NCBI GenBank assembly: GCA_026261815.1
Contig: JAMPIT010000230.1
Span: forward strand, 8,617,001 to 8,681,000
DNA: 64,000 nt
From: Monarcha castaneiventris obscurior
Lineage: Eukaryota; Chordata; Aves; Passeriformes; Monarchidae
Direction of reading: 5' to 3'
Part shown: positions 50,508 to 62,575 of the stretch, piece by piece
How positions within the stretch are numbered: position 1 is the stretch's first letter
Layout of the letters: each line of letters begins with the position of its first letter
Made by a program: the position numbers and the translations under genes
The notes under the pieces: generated by a model
What the model was told of the DNA's origin: nothing
The model's database searches: none
What the model saw: only the letters and a program-made list of their open reading frames with translations

Positions 50508-50766
50508 TTGGTCATGTGGTAGGGGTCATTCCTTTGGTCAGCTGGGGTCAGCTGTCCTGGCAGTATCCCTTCCCAACTTCTGGTGCACCCCCAGCCTACT
50601 CATGGGATGGCAGCACAAACACCAGGACAGACCTTGGGGCTGTTTAAGCACTGCTCAGCACTAACTAAAAATCTGTGAGGTATCAACACAGTTTTGGTCA
50701 CAAGTCCAAAGCATAGAACCATAGAGCTGCTATGAGAAAAATTAACTCTCAGATAGATCCAGTACA
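50508..50766 (-). mobile_element. LTR fragment (U3 only), same family as 36479
   Basis: Shares, in order, the phrases cctttggtcagctggggtca, cacccccagcctactc, aagcactgctcagcactaac and aaaattaactctcagatag with the U3 half of the LTR at 36479-37058. On the minus strand it begins TGTACTGGATC, so the 5' LTR edge is kept. The R and U5 parts are missing to the left of about 50508. Both copies are in the same orientation. It is more diverged than the 36479 copy. Confidence 0.78.
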
Positions 50767-52782
50767 GGTATTTAACCTTATTCAAAACCCAACAACATTA
50801 GTTCCTTTCTTGAAGGCCACTATGCAGCTGTGATTTCATAAAGAAAAAAAAAATGTATGCCTAATTTAATGCATTTTTTCAAGTTGCCATTTGTACTTTT
50901 TTCTTTAAATGACCTTAGAATGACAATGGGATGATTCTACCCTAATTTGAAATTTATTTGCCCAGTGACTGATTTTGGCAACAAAATAGACCCTTTGACT
51001 ATTTGTAGACAATTTGTACATAAGCTGTCTGAAAACCTGAACAACTTTACTTACATAAAGAAGATTTTATTTTCAAGTCTTCTTACAGCATCTTCAGCTT
51101 CCATTAAGATACACTGTAAAAAAAAATGAGATATAGAAGGAATTGCATGAAAAGTCAATGGCCTGTACACAAAGCATAACCTATTAATTCACAATTCAGG
51201 GAGAAGAAAAATCTTCTTGGCATTGCAGGAACTGAAGAGCTGTGTATGCTTGCATCTTTTTCTCAAAATTACATGAAGCTCTATCTTAAGGTAATTTTTG
51301 TTTACTGGTTCATTTTGAACAGACACCACAGAAGGACGGATAATGAAACATTGTTCAGAATGCAGAGAGTTATCATCCAAATATACAGAGAGCTTATGAA
51401 GATGAGATGGTACTAGACATATATCCAGCATGGGGATGTTGACTTTATTGGCAAACCATACTACAGAGAATTGCATAAAATTTACCAGTGATGCAACATT
51501 TGATTCAGTATCTGCAGTGCAGCTTGTACATATGAACTACTTCCAGTAGATTACTTACACACTTACTGCTATTAATTTAGTGACATTCTACATACCAAGA
51601 ACCACTCCCTTTAGGTGCTGACATGTAGGTGTCTGCATGTGTGCTGGGTATGCAATTCAGTGAACAGTACCCAGAGTGCTGGTCAGTAGACCAGGTATAA
51701 TTGTCTGCCTCAGTCAGAAAGGCTCATTAGACACCACGGACCCCACTGACTGAATTGGCTGGGTGTCCAGTGACAGTAATGAGAGCCTGAACCTTTTGCT
51801 CACTTATTGAGAGACCTAAATTCTTGTGCATTAAATGTCAGAAGTCCAACATGTGAAATCTAGGACACAACTTGTCCTAAAGAAAACATCAAAACAGGTC
51901 TAGCAAAACAGTGCTCTGAAGTGACAGATTTTCTGTTTTGTCTATAAAGTGAGTCTAGGTGATGGTTAGCTCAGACAACCATAGCTATAAGACAAATTCT
52001 TCCCTGGCTGATTAGCCTGGACTTTAAATTGAGATTTTCAATCCAATTCTTGTTTTTTCAACTTTTTGTACCCATCCTACTCTATTTTTGAGTAGAGGAT
52101 GCTCAAAACTTCTGATTCATAAACTTCTGAGGTTGAAATTGTCCAGATAAATTCTGCTTTTGGTCTCCAGGGTAACAGCAGTTTCCCAAAATGGCTATGT
52201 GACATTCTTAACAAGTATATCAAACCACTGGTCATGTTTCATATTATGTATAATATGCCTCTAAGTGGAACACACAAGAAAAGCAATCTGAAATAATTTT
52301 AGCCTCCTGTGAGGCAATTTGTAGTTTTATAATACCAAATTTTCTTCTTAACTTTGTACTCTGTTATATTTAGCCTGAAGTATCTAGTTAGAAGAAGAAG
52401 GTACATGATATGTTAAATTTTAATAGTTGAGAAAATTTTCACTGTATATAAAATTGCAAAAAAACACTTCCCTCATAATTCTATCCCATATTATTTTTTT
52501 GGTATTCCTAATGGTTTGCATAATATTTTGACTAATATACTGTGATTTTCACTCTTCCCTGCTGTTGTTCACTAGAATACTCAAGATATCTGTAAGATGC
52601 TTCTAAAATGTATTTACGTGTTTATGTTCTGCAAAAGATGATTTCTTCTGCAGGAATCCTCTGATAAGATCCTTAGATTAGGTTAAGAGAAAAAACCAAA
52701 AGTATTCCTGATATCGAGCCCCTTAAGACTTTGCAAAAATTTTTTGTTGCTAGTCAGTAGCCACACCATAATGATTAAGCAA
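50767..52782. other. Unique sequence; possible unassigned repeat at 51590-51830
   Basis: No gene recognised. The stretch 51590-51830 is less AT-rich, with TAGGTGTCTGCATGTGTGCT-like wording that could be an old dispersed repeat. I cannot place it in a family. Confidence 0.5.
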
Positions 52783-52797
52783 TGGCATTGTAAACAT

Positions 52798-53276
52798 TGT
52801 AGGCTCAGCTAACCTTTTATTTTACGGAAAAGGGAAGACAATCCCAAATTAAATGGGTTGTTTGGACAATAGCCACCGGGAGTGATATCAGCAGAACTGA
52901 GCAGTAACTGGGGGGAAGGTAATTCCAGCAGTGGGACATCATGACCACCAACTCATGGACCACCCACTGAAAATGGGCCCCAGACTCAAAGGAAGGAAGA
53001 AATGTGCATGTGGACTAATCAGCACAAGACTTGAGAGACATAACTAACAAATAAGGTACTAATTAATAAAGAAAATACATAATTTGTAACCAATGAATGC
53101 TAATGCCTTTGTTTTTTAATAGTGTAAAATTTTGATAATTAGGGAGCCAGCCTTTCACGGGTTATCTCTCAGCTCCCTACTTTGCACAACCTAGAATAAA
53201 AGCCCAAATAATTCACCCCAGTGTGTGAGTTGGCACTGCCCACAGGGTCACAAGCCCGCATTTGATGGTCACTACA
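52798..53276 (+). mobile_element. Endogenous-retrovirus LTR, plus strand (about 480 bp)
   Basis: Reads forwards from TGTAGGCTCAGC to GGTCACTACA, a TGTAG...CTACA inverted terminus. It has a CCAAT box near 53088 and AATAAA at 53195-53200, followed by a U5-like tail (gtgtgagttggcactgccca). With these ends the flanks do not match. If the LTR instead starts at the TG at 52783, GCAA flanks it on both sides (52779-52782 and 53277-53280), so the left end is uncertain. No viral coding sequence adjoins it. This is the only LTR here on the plus strand. Confidence 0.68.
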
Positions 53277-56200
53277 GCAAGGTACTGCCCATAATGCACA
53301 CACAAGATTGATCTTTGCAGGTCACAGTGGCGGAAATCACAGCAAATATAGTCTAGATGGAACACAGTCTATTGGGAAATGAAGCAGTCCAGACATAGCT
53401 CTACATGAAACCAGATGCTTTAGAGAACAGCATTTCTGTTTCAGGTGGCCACCATTTAGTTCAAACTATTCTGAAAGGAAATATATTTGTGTTATTCTGT
53501 GAAACTGTGTCATGGTAGGCGTGGGTGGATACACACACTCACACCCATGGACACAGACTACATCCAATGAGGGAAATGTAGACCAGCCTTCATACAGTCA
53601 TAATGAACAATGATGTAGCACAAAGAAGTCATAAATCAGCTGTATTTTAACGTCAATATCATTAAGGCTATTGTGTTTTCAATTGATTATGCTTTCCAAA
53701 ACATGAATTTAACCACCTTATTCACTTTTCTACTGCTGAGAGCTATTACTATTGTTCTATTAGTCTGAATATACTCATAGGACATTTATAATAAGTTGTT
53801 TCGATCTTCTTTTTTACTCCTTAATTGTACTGTAGGAGAAGTTCAAGGTTAATATGGAAAATAAAATGTGAATACATCTATAAGTGTGTAAACCGCATCC
53901 AGTCATAGCTAGAGAAAGACACTCACTCCCTTCAGTTTCTTGTTGGTCTCAAAGTTGGTTATGGTAGTTGCACTTCTATGCCTGAGGTTACACAGGGAAA
54001 AAAAAAGCCCTTTCCAGACTGGGATGTCAAATTCACTGCTTACAAAAGGACAGGTAATAATAGATCATTACTGAGGATTAGGACTCACATTAGATGGATG
54101 TTCCATTGTCTCAACTTGTGGATGGCCCATTGTCATGATGTATGGATAAGAATGGAAATAAGATCCACAAATAGAGGATAAGTTCGGTATCACATTTCTA
54201 GTCAAGCAAGTTAAACAAGCAAGACACAGGAAAGGATATTTTGATAGTTTAACAAAACTACATAAAGATTTTAAGCCAACAGGCCTATTTATTAGAAAAA
54301 AAATTTACATATTTTCCCAAAATAACTTTATGCAGAAAAAATGATAGTTAAAATTCATGGATTCCATTCTTCCCAGGTTCAAATCTGCTGACAGCAGTGG
54401 AATTATGCTACTTTTAACTCTTTATATTAATATAACCTAAGTAGAAAACTACAAATTTTACTAAGATGTGCTGCAATAAATTATAGAATTAAAATCCTTT
54501 ACAAAATTACTTTAATGCTCCTTTACATATAGGGAGCACATCACGTTTAGTTAATCTCTAACTCTGAGAAAGAAAAAGTTTGCTTGAGAAAGTCAATTCT
54601 TATTGTACTATCATGTTATTTTAAGTTATTGAAATGCTGCCACATATTTTTAATACAGATCATTAATTTTCAAAGTCTGCAGGTTAGAGGGAGCAAATTT
54701 CTAGCATCGTGCATGTAACATTATTAGAATTTTTTACTTTTGCTGATTTCAGCATGCTTAAAACCACACAACACAGCCCTAAGCAAAATATGAACGATCT
54801 AGCAGAAAAAGGACAAATAATTATTATTTTTTTCAACTATGAACTTTCTGTTTCTGTAGCTGGAGCTCAAATAATTAATGGTAAAAGATTTTTTCTTGTA
54901 GCTTTAATATAGTCAGAGTCAACAATATATGTCTGACACGGGACCTTTCCAAGGAATTTTGCAGATTTAAATATGAAGCTATTAATGCACAGAACACTGA
55001 AGTTACTTTTTTACAGGTAAAGATATAATAATTATGAGGATTTTCTTTTAAATAAATTATAAACACGACAGCTCAAAGTACATTGATTAACTTAGCCATT
55101 CTATCTCAATCTCTTTAGACACATCTATCACTTCTTTGACTTCTCTAATGAGCTTGGAGAGCCTGGCACATATTCCTGATTTGATATGTTTTTAAGTATG
55201 ATACTGTGGATCATGGGGAATAAAATAAAAAGAAACTCTAAAACTAAAATTCCCAAGCTGGCTGCATTCTTCTCAGTATGAATATGGTGTGGGATCTGGG
55301 CTGAGACACAGGAGTATCTCCCTGAAACATGTGGGGGCCAGTCACACTGATCTTTCTGCATTTTTGTGGATAGGAAGACCCAGGGATTGACTGGAGATCT
55401 CCCTGTGAGGGAGAGGAACTGCTGCCCTGTACTGGCAGAGACCCTCAGGGAGCCTGACAGGGCTCACGAGGCTCATCCTGGCAGTTGCTGCTGATGTGAA
55501 AACCTCCACTGCTGATGAGTGCACTGGCCTCGGGGGCCAAAAGAGCAAGGGAAGGATGACCAAAGCCACCAGGAAAAGGACAGAACATAAAAAGTGTACG
55601 TTTTAAAATGTTAACTACATTATTATTCTTTCCTTTTCTGTTACAATTAGATCGAGATACTCTTAAGATATAAGTTATAATAAAAATATTACTTACACTT
55701 AAGATAAAAGTTATAATCAATAAGTTCTGTAATTTAGACTTAGGTGTGCTTCCACTTTGACCATAAACAAAATTTTGAGCCTAGCGTATTTTCATGTAAG
55801 TCTCTTCTTTAATTTAACTGCACATTGAAAACTTCTAAGTCATTACTATAATCCCCAGAATGCAGTACCAATTGACTATTTTTTCACCACTTACTTTGGT
55901 TTCTATATCATATAAAAGTAAGTATTTCTTGTAGGATGCTTTGACTGCATTCACCATGGAAGCATTTTCAGAGGTAACATTGCTGCAGGAATGCTGATGG
56001 TCATTTAAAGAAATATATTATATAAATACACAAAAATAACTGTGAGTATGCAATTCCACTTCAAGTTGTTGCACTAAATGTTGATTAATTTTATCAGAAT
56101 TCATATTTCTGCCCTTTAACATAGTTAATAAGACAAAGGCAAAATAGTTATCATTTGTTCATTAATAACACTTAGAGACCAAATCAGAAATTCCACAGAT

Positions 56201-58434
56201 GCTGATATTCCATTGGATACTATAAAGCCAAATGGAAAAGAAATACCATCGTGCACTGTGTTTGAGACATTGAACTCACAGCAGGGCTAGGGGAATGACA
56301 CCACATCCTCATTAATGTGTTGCAATTGCAATGGGTTACTGGTAACTGAAATTCCTTTAGTTGCTTGTCAGTGTGCCCAGCTTGAAAGGCGAAGCTCAGA
56401 TATGAGTCTGCAGAGAAAAATCGTTTGCTGCTTGAACATTGTTCTTTGTAGGAAGCTCTTAGAATTTACACTTTTTATACAGGCTTGTTTTGTTTTGCTT
56501 TGCTTGAAGCTAAAAGTGGTGCTCAGTAGGGATTATTTCTTATTCAGCCTGTTAAGAAACACAGTGAAAATTCAGGAAGGGTATACAAATTCTCAGTTAA
56601 GAGAAAAATTTCCCCAGGCTGTTTTTATTTTTTTCCCAGTCTCACATTACAGATCCATAGTCTACTTCAATGCAAGATGGAGGAAATATAATTTACGTTT
56701 GTACTATTGGTTTTTTTGTGGATGACATTTTCTATGTATTCTGCAGTTTCTATCAGTCCTGTTCATTTCTCTGATGAGTATGTAAAGCATGTGGGATTTG
56801 AGTCTTAGAAATTGTTTAGTTTTTCTTTTAGTTATACCTTTTCAATAAAAACAGAAATGAACCTTGTTGATGAAGGGATCTTTTATGCACAATTCATGAC
56901 AGAGCACCAAGTGAAGCTTTGCATTGTCACCATGAAAACTTATTTATTAGCTTTTTTCCAGTGCCCATGACTAGAATTGGTGTATTTTAAAAGACTGTAT
57001 CCCCTTTTTGAGGGAATTATGATTTTGATATGCAACCTATGGCTAGCAATATATAGCCTCAGACTTTTGTGTCTGTAGAAAGTAGAGCTCATCTTGTCAC
57101 ACTGATTTGTTCATGCAGAATCAATTATCTGTAAAGGGCAAAAAGAAGGGAAGACATTGGATACTGAGCATGTGTAAGTTTATGAGGCTATTTGACCACT
57201 TAGTTAAGGCTGGTAAGGCTACCATACTTTTAGATAAAATCCAAATTTTATTGTTGGTCACAATTTTCCAGCTCAGAGGCATCTGTTCCGAGAGGTACAC
57301 AGTAGTTCAGTTCAAGATATAGGAGAAGGTTTGACTTTAATTTATACTAGAGAGTTCTAGTATAACACAAGAGGAGCAAGGTAAATTAGACATGGTGGAG
57401 ATACATAATAATTCTCCAGCAGTAACCTTTGTATCAGAGTCATTTATTTTATGAATCAAAATGAAATTTCTTCTGGGACAGAATCTAGAATCTAGAAATC
57501 AGCAAGTGCTCTTTGGTCCTTGTCACATACTCAAAAACCACCACCAGGAATAATGAGTCTGAGAGCAGAAAGCAGAATGCAATTTTGTCAGGAAGACATC
57601 TTGAAGAAGTCAAAACTTTTTAACCAGGGATCTCATGTCAAAAGGTGCTGCCATAAGAAAAGTTCTGCCTTAAATACAAAGTGAATCAAATATATTTTGC
57701 AGCATTAGTAGCGCATTTAATTTACAGTTGTCCAATTATATTTACAATATGACTTAAATTTAATATCAGTGATCCATTTTATAGAACGATATAAAGCACA
57801 AATTACATCTACACATTAGAAAGCCAATAAAGTCTAGTTCCTGATTTTCTAATCAGTTTTCATTTTGCTAAATAATGAGACATCAGCAGCATGTAGGCAT
57901 TCAAGCATCTATAGCTCCAGGTATAGCCATTTTGAAAAGCTATTTATTCATCACATTTTTCCTATTCTACATGACTTTTTTTCTAATTGGCAAAACAATA
58001 GTAATAATACTGTATTACAATTATCCTTGACTTATATTAAGTCTGCGCAACAGAATTGACTTTTAGAGACCTATTTCTGAATTACTGCAGTCTGATTGAG
58101 GCTCTTTTCCCTAAAATAACTGTTCTCTTTTTTTTTTTTTTTAAGAGTTGGTTCTTTATTAATCTTAAAATGCAGGGGGAAAAAAAACCACAACAAAAAA
58201 CCCAACCAAAACCCATCCCCAAAGAGATGAGAAACTATCTCTCAAAACCTTTTATTAGAACATATAATTTTCATAACTGAAAAGCACTCCACGATGATAT
58301 CAGAGTGTTTGTCCTCTAAACAGTTGTGCTTGCTCTAATCTTCCCAGAGTAGTGAAGTAAAGAAATCTGCTGAAGCACATGTTTCTTTAGGAGGAAATTT
58401 GCTAAATAATACCAGATGGTTTTCTCTGACTCAG
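53277..58434. other. Unique sequence with one GC-rich patch
   Basis: No repeat recognised. A GC-rich patch at about 55340-55580 stands out from AT-rich flanks and supports overlapping minus frames of 75-91 codons without known similarity. A 136-codon plus frame (56315-56725) has no motif I can name. A T run occurs at about 58128-58142, followed by an A/C-rich run. Confidence 0.5.
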
Positions 58435-58527
58435 TAGATCAGTCTTTGGGTGCAGGGAACAGGAACAACCTAGAGCATTATAGTCCTGCTTCCTCGAGGG
58501 TTGTGCCATGCGTGTTCAGAACTACAG
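58435..58527 (+). CDS. Candidate internal coding exon (93 bp), gene unknown
   Basis: Preceded by an acceptor-like gatggttttctctgactcag (ending 58434) and followed by a consensus donor, ACAG|gtaagt (intron from 58528). The length is 93 bp, a multiple of three. Two frames have stops; the third is open with two leading bases, 30 codons and one trailing base. The peptide includes NRNNLEHYSPASSRVVP. The phase (1-1) equals that of the candidate at 4478-4591, so a direct splice between them would keep the frame, with GTA (Val) at the junction. I recognise no protein. Such coincidences are expected at some rate in 64 kb, hence the low confidence. Confidence 0.22.
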
Positions 58528-59504
58528 GTAAGTCACAGTATGTGCTTCATTGATTAAGCATGAAGAGAGTAATGAAAGTGCTTTGAACCCTGCAGCACCT
58601 ACTCTAAAATCCCTTGGGATCTCCAGAAGGCCACTGCTTGTTTTCCTGCTCAGAGGATTATCTTTTAACCAACTCTAAATCACCACTGTCTTAAACAGCC
58701 ACTTAACAGCTGGCTTTTAAGGCAAGACATGAAATGGAATTTTTTTTTCCAAGTCTAACACACATTTTAGGATCTAGTTCTAGTGTGATAGAAGCAAGCA
58801 GAGGTAATTGTAGCTGCAGTAGTTTATAGCATAGTTCAGTTTTGCTTTTCAAATATATTTTAATTTACATGTGACATAACTGATCTGTTTCTGGTGTCAA
58901 AGAGGACAGTTGGCACTGTCATCATCTTTGGAGCAGTGTGCAAGAAGCTCAGGGACATATCAATAGTTCATATCAGGGTGGGAGAAAAATTATGTGAGGA
59001 AAACACTGCTCTGTAGGGGTTGTCTACAAGGTGTCTCATCAGCAAGTGTTTTTCAAAAGCCCAGGCTGGATGTGAAGGAATGTCAGGCTCCCACCATGCC
59101 ACTGGTTCTGCAGTAGTATAATGAGAACTGTTGAAGGCATTCAACATCAGTGTGGGAGAGCCACAAATCTCTGCTCAAGGTTAGGCAATGAAACCAAATG
59201 ACTATTTGCTTACATCTTGGCTGCAAACCCCACCACAGTGTAGAAGGCAAAATTTTCTTTTATCAGAAAAAAAATCTAGACCTGAGAGTTTTGACAAAAT
59301 GAGGATGCTGCAGGAGTGGCTGAGAGGGATAAAGCCCTGGTAAGCTATTTTACAGTCCTACAGGTTTTAGTAGTACAGCTAGAAAGTTGAGCAGGTAAGA
59401 TGATCTTCATGGTGCCTAAAAATTTACTTATCAGGAAATTGTCCAGCCACAAAGCCAAAGAGCACACTGGATGAAATCACCAGCTGCTGTATTTTACAGT
59501 AGAA
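58528..59504. other. Unique sequence, no recognised gene
   Basis: I see nothing assignable between the candidate exon and the pentanucleotide repeat. Confidence 0.55.
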
Positions 59505-59593
59505 GAATAGAATAGAATAGAATAGAATAGAATAGAATAGAATAGAATAGAATAGAATAGAATAGAATAGAATAGAATAGAATAGAATAGAAT
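59505..59593. repeat. Pure (GAATA)n microsatellite, 17.8 units
   Basis: Eighty-nine bases of uninterrupted GAATA (ATTCT on the other strand). The minus-strand frame over it (a repeating Phe-Tyr-Ser-Ile-Leu) is a product of the repeat, not a gene. The absence of interruptions suggests recent expansion and likely length variation between individuals. Confidence 0.97.
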
Positions 59594-62140
59594 GATAACT
59601 TTGATGGATGGTTTCCATCCACTCAAAATGCATCTACCTGGCCACTACTGAAGGACTTTACTCAGGGAAATTAAAGTTAGAAGTAATTTAAGGTTGACTA
59701 GGGAAGTAACATTATGTTTGGGAACCAGTAAAGATCAGATTAAAGGAGCACCAGTAGGTTTGGATCAGGCAGGGAGGTTTAGGGAAAAACTTTGTTTCCC
59801 CATTTCATTCTGAGATAGAAAGGAAATTTTATTGTAATATGATAGCTAATTTTACTAGTACCCTACTTGCTTCTCTTGCCTAAAAAGTTAACTTAGATTT
59901 TTCTTTATCACCTACACTCTCTACATTTCTATCAAAGTTAGTGAAATTTTGGATTATGTACAGTATGCAATTAAAACTCTCTTATAAGAAGGTGTATAAT
60001 TTATCTATCATATACCTATACATACAAAATATGGAGGGTATATTCAGTGTTGTACAGAACTCAGTTGGGGTTTGAGAAAAACTTTTCTACTCAAATCATG
60101 ATGAGATCTTGGATGAAGCAGCTCTTTCATAAGGCCCTGAGAGCTGCCTGTGTCAGTGAGTGTCATGTCCCATGAGAAGAATTCTAGCTTCCTGTAATTC
60201 ACAAAAAAAGGGAAGAGTTTCTCCACAGCACAGGAAGTAGAAACTGGGAGACTGTAAAATATAATTATTATTGTTTTCTGCTGATAAAGTGACACAGAGC
60301 ACAGACTCTCTACTTGTCTTTGGCAAGTGCTTAGCTCAGTTTTTACACTTCTGGAAGCACAGCAAATAGACTGGACTTCAAACAAATCCCTGTGGTGTTA
60401 GCACTGATCACATTACCTAGAGACTCTATTGGTGACAAACTCCTTGGAGGTCAAAAAAAAAAGAAGAAAGACCATAACAGAGTAAAGTCCTAGAAATTGT
60501 TTTGCCTCTGCCTTCTCCCCCTCATTCCCTATCTCCACATCTGTGCATTTGTGAGAAAACATGGAAAAATTATTTGCAAAAAGAAACAAGAGGAAAGTTG
60601 TTTTGAAATGTGTAGCAAGGTTTGAAGCCATTGATACAGTAAATCGATAGTTTATTAAACAAATAAAAGTATTAAAATACAATAAACAAGTCCCCAGTCC
60701 TGGAGATACTTATTCAGTCACTGAACTCCAAAGGACTGATTGCTCATGAGTTTAAAGTTAAGCATATAATTAAATATTTCCACTCTTGAACTTTGAGTCA
60801 TTCTGCTCACTGCTATTTCAAATACCTCCCTATAGTTGACGTTAACATGAAGTGGTGTGAACTTTTTTAAAAAGCTGAAAATAATTTGAATAAATTAATT
60901 AATATTTCCTTAGAAAAATAAACAAGAATTTGATAAGTATAAAGAGCTTAAAGGGCAAGTTGCTGATTTTATAGGAAATTATGACAATTAAAATGCAATT
61001 TGCCTTTTTTTATCAAATTTTAAGGCATTTAATACCTACATATTAAATCTCTTTGCTAATGACTTACCAGTTTTAAATACTTTGCGGTAATGACTTATAT
61101 AATTTCAAGTGGTTATTTTCCATACTTCATTACTTTCCCCCAAATGATCATTGATTTGATAATTAGTTGATATTTTAAAGGCTAAAGACGTGATGTCCTT
61201 GAAAATGTTTTAAGTGTCTTGTTCAGGGCAAAAATAAATTATCATCTTTGAAATGCCATTCAGCAGTAATTTTAGTGGGCTTTTTTTAGTCTATTACGGA
61301 TTCAGAGAGTCTTTCATTTTATATTAATTAGTAGTTTGTGGCAAGATACTCAGAAATCAACATATTGCGCCAAAAATTCATGCAGTAAGATATCTCCCTG
61401 TACTCAGCGGGTAGCTGTAATGTATCTTTGAACAAAGCCCACATTTCACTTGATGTAAAAAGACTTCCAATTTTCACAGTGTCATTTCTCCTCTACATAA
61501 CAAATTAACACACTGCATAACTTTTATCCCCTTCCCAGCAGGCAGGATACATTAGTACAAGATTTCTCAACCTCTTAGAGAGTTTTTAAAAGTTGTTTCA
61601 TAAATGTTTTCACCAGGCTCTAGGAATTCATCTGACCTCTTTGCAGAAGAACTCCTTGAAGGACAATATCTACCATAGCCCAGGAGTTGGAGCACACATC
61701 CTTTGAAATAACCCTTCTGTCTTCAATGGAGCTAAACACATTTAACTAACATTTTAACTTGTGTATGTAAACCTATAGACTTGAGGACTAAACTGGGGTA
61801 AAGATGTTGTTCAACAAGAATAAAAGCAATAAAGGGTTAATATTTTTAACAAAAGACTGAAAAAGTAAAGCAAACTAGTAGTAAATAACTTTTTTTTTAT
61901 TAAATACATGACTGTGGATTCTGATTGTAGCTGAAAGGTATTGATTTAGCTACAATGTTAAACAGCTAAACTGATTAGCAATCTACTCACAGGGGCCGGT
62001 CATGCAGATTGTCTTTGTGACCAAAGAGCTGATGGTGCCCTCCGTAGCACGGGGAGGTGACACTGTTGCTGTGTCACCCAGATTGGAATGTTCTCAAGAG
62101 CCAGTTGTAAGAAGAGGATAAATTATTGATGCATCATTAA
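59594..62140. other. Unique AT-rich sequence, no recognised gene
   Basis: No repeat recognised. A patch at 61993-62106, just before the CR1, is less AT-rich and open in one frame between splice-like sites (see findings). The 113-codon minus frame at 60044-60385 has no recognisable feature. Confidence 0.5.
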
Positions 62141-62575
62141 ACCATAGAAAGGTTTGGGTCAGGAGAGACCTTAAATATCACTAGTTCCAGCCCTCCTGCC
62201 ACAGCCAGGAACACCTTTCACTAGATCAGGTTGTTAAGAGCCCCATCCAACCTGGCCTGGAACACTTCCTGGGATGGGGCAGCCACAGATTCTCTGGGAA
62301 ACCTGTGCCAGTGTCTCACCACCCTCTCAGTAAAGAATTTCTTTATAAGATCTATTCTAAACCTACCTGCTTTCAACTTAAGGCCATTCCTCCTTGTCCT
62401 ATCACTACATGTCCCTTTAAGAAGTCCCTCTCCATCTTTCCTGTAGTCCTCTTTAAGTACTGGAAAGCCACTCTGGAGTCTTCCTTCCTCCAGGTTGAAA
62501 CTCCCCAATTTTCTGAGCCTATCTTCATAGGAGAGGTGCTCCAGCCCTGTGATCATCATCAAGTTGATAGAATTC
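62141..62575 (-). pseudogene. CR1 LINE, 5'-truncated, with ORF2 tail open
   Basis: The plus strand starts accatagaaaggtttgggtc, a reversed CR1 3' end. The minus strand keeps an open run of about 120 codons (62583-62221) covering the C-terminal tail of ORF2, with LKAGRFRIDLIKKFF, VVRHWHRFPRESV and EVFQARLDGALNNL in order. The reverse transcriptase and endonuclease are absent, so the element is inert. The surviving open tail suggests a younger copy than those at 17.5 and 23.4 kb. Similarity ends near 62575. Confidence 0.9.

Noticed and set aside
56315..56725. 136-codon plus-strand frame with several cysteines
   Set aside because: No ordered motif or similarity; one long frame per 64 kb is expected by chance.
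59424..59633. Repeating Phe-Tyr-Ser-Ile-Leu minus frame
   Set aside because: It is a translation of the GAATA microsatellite.
60044..60385. 113-codon minus-strand frame
   Set aside because: No motif or family resemblance and no splice support.
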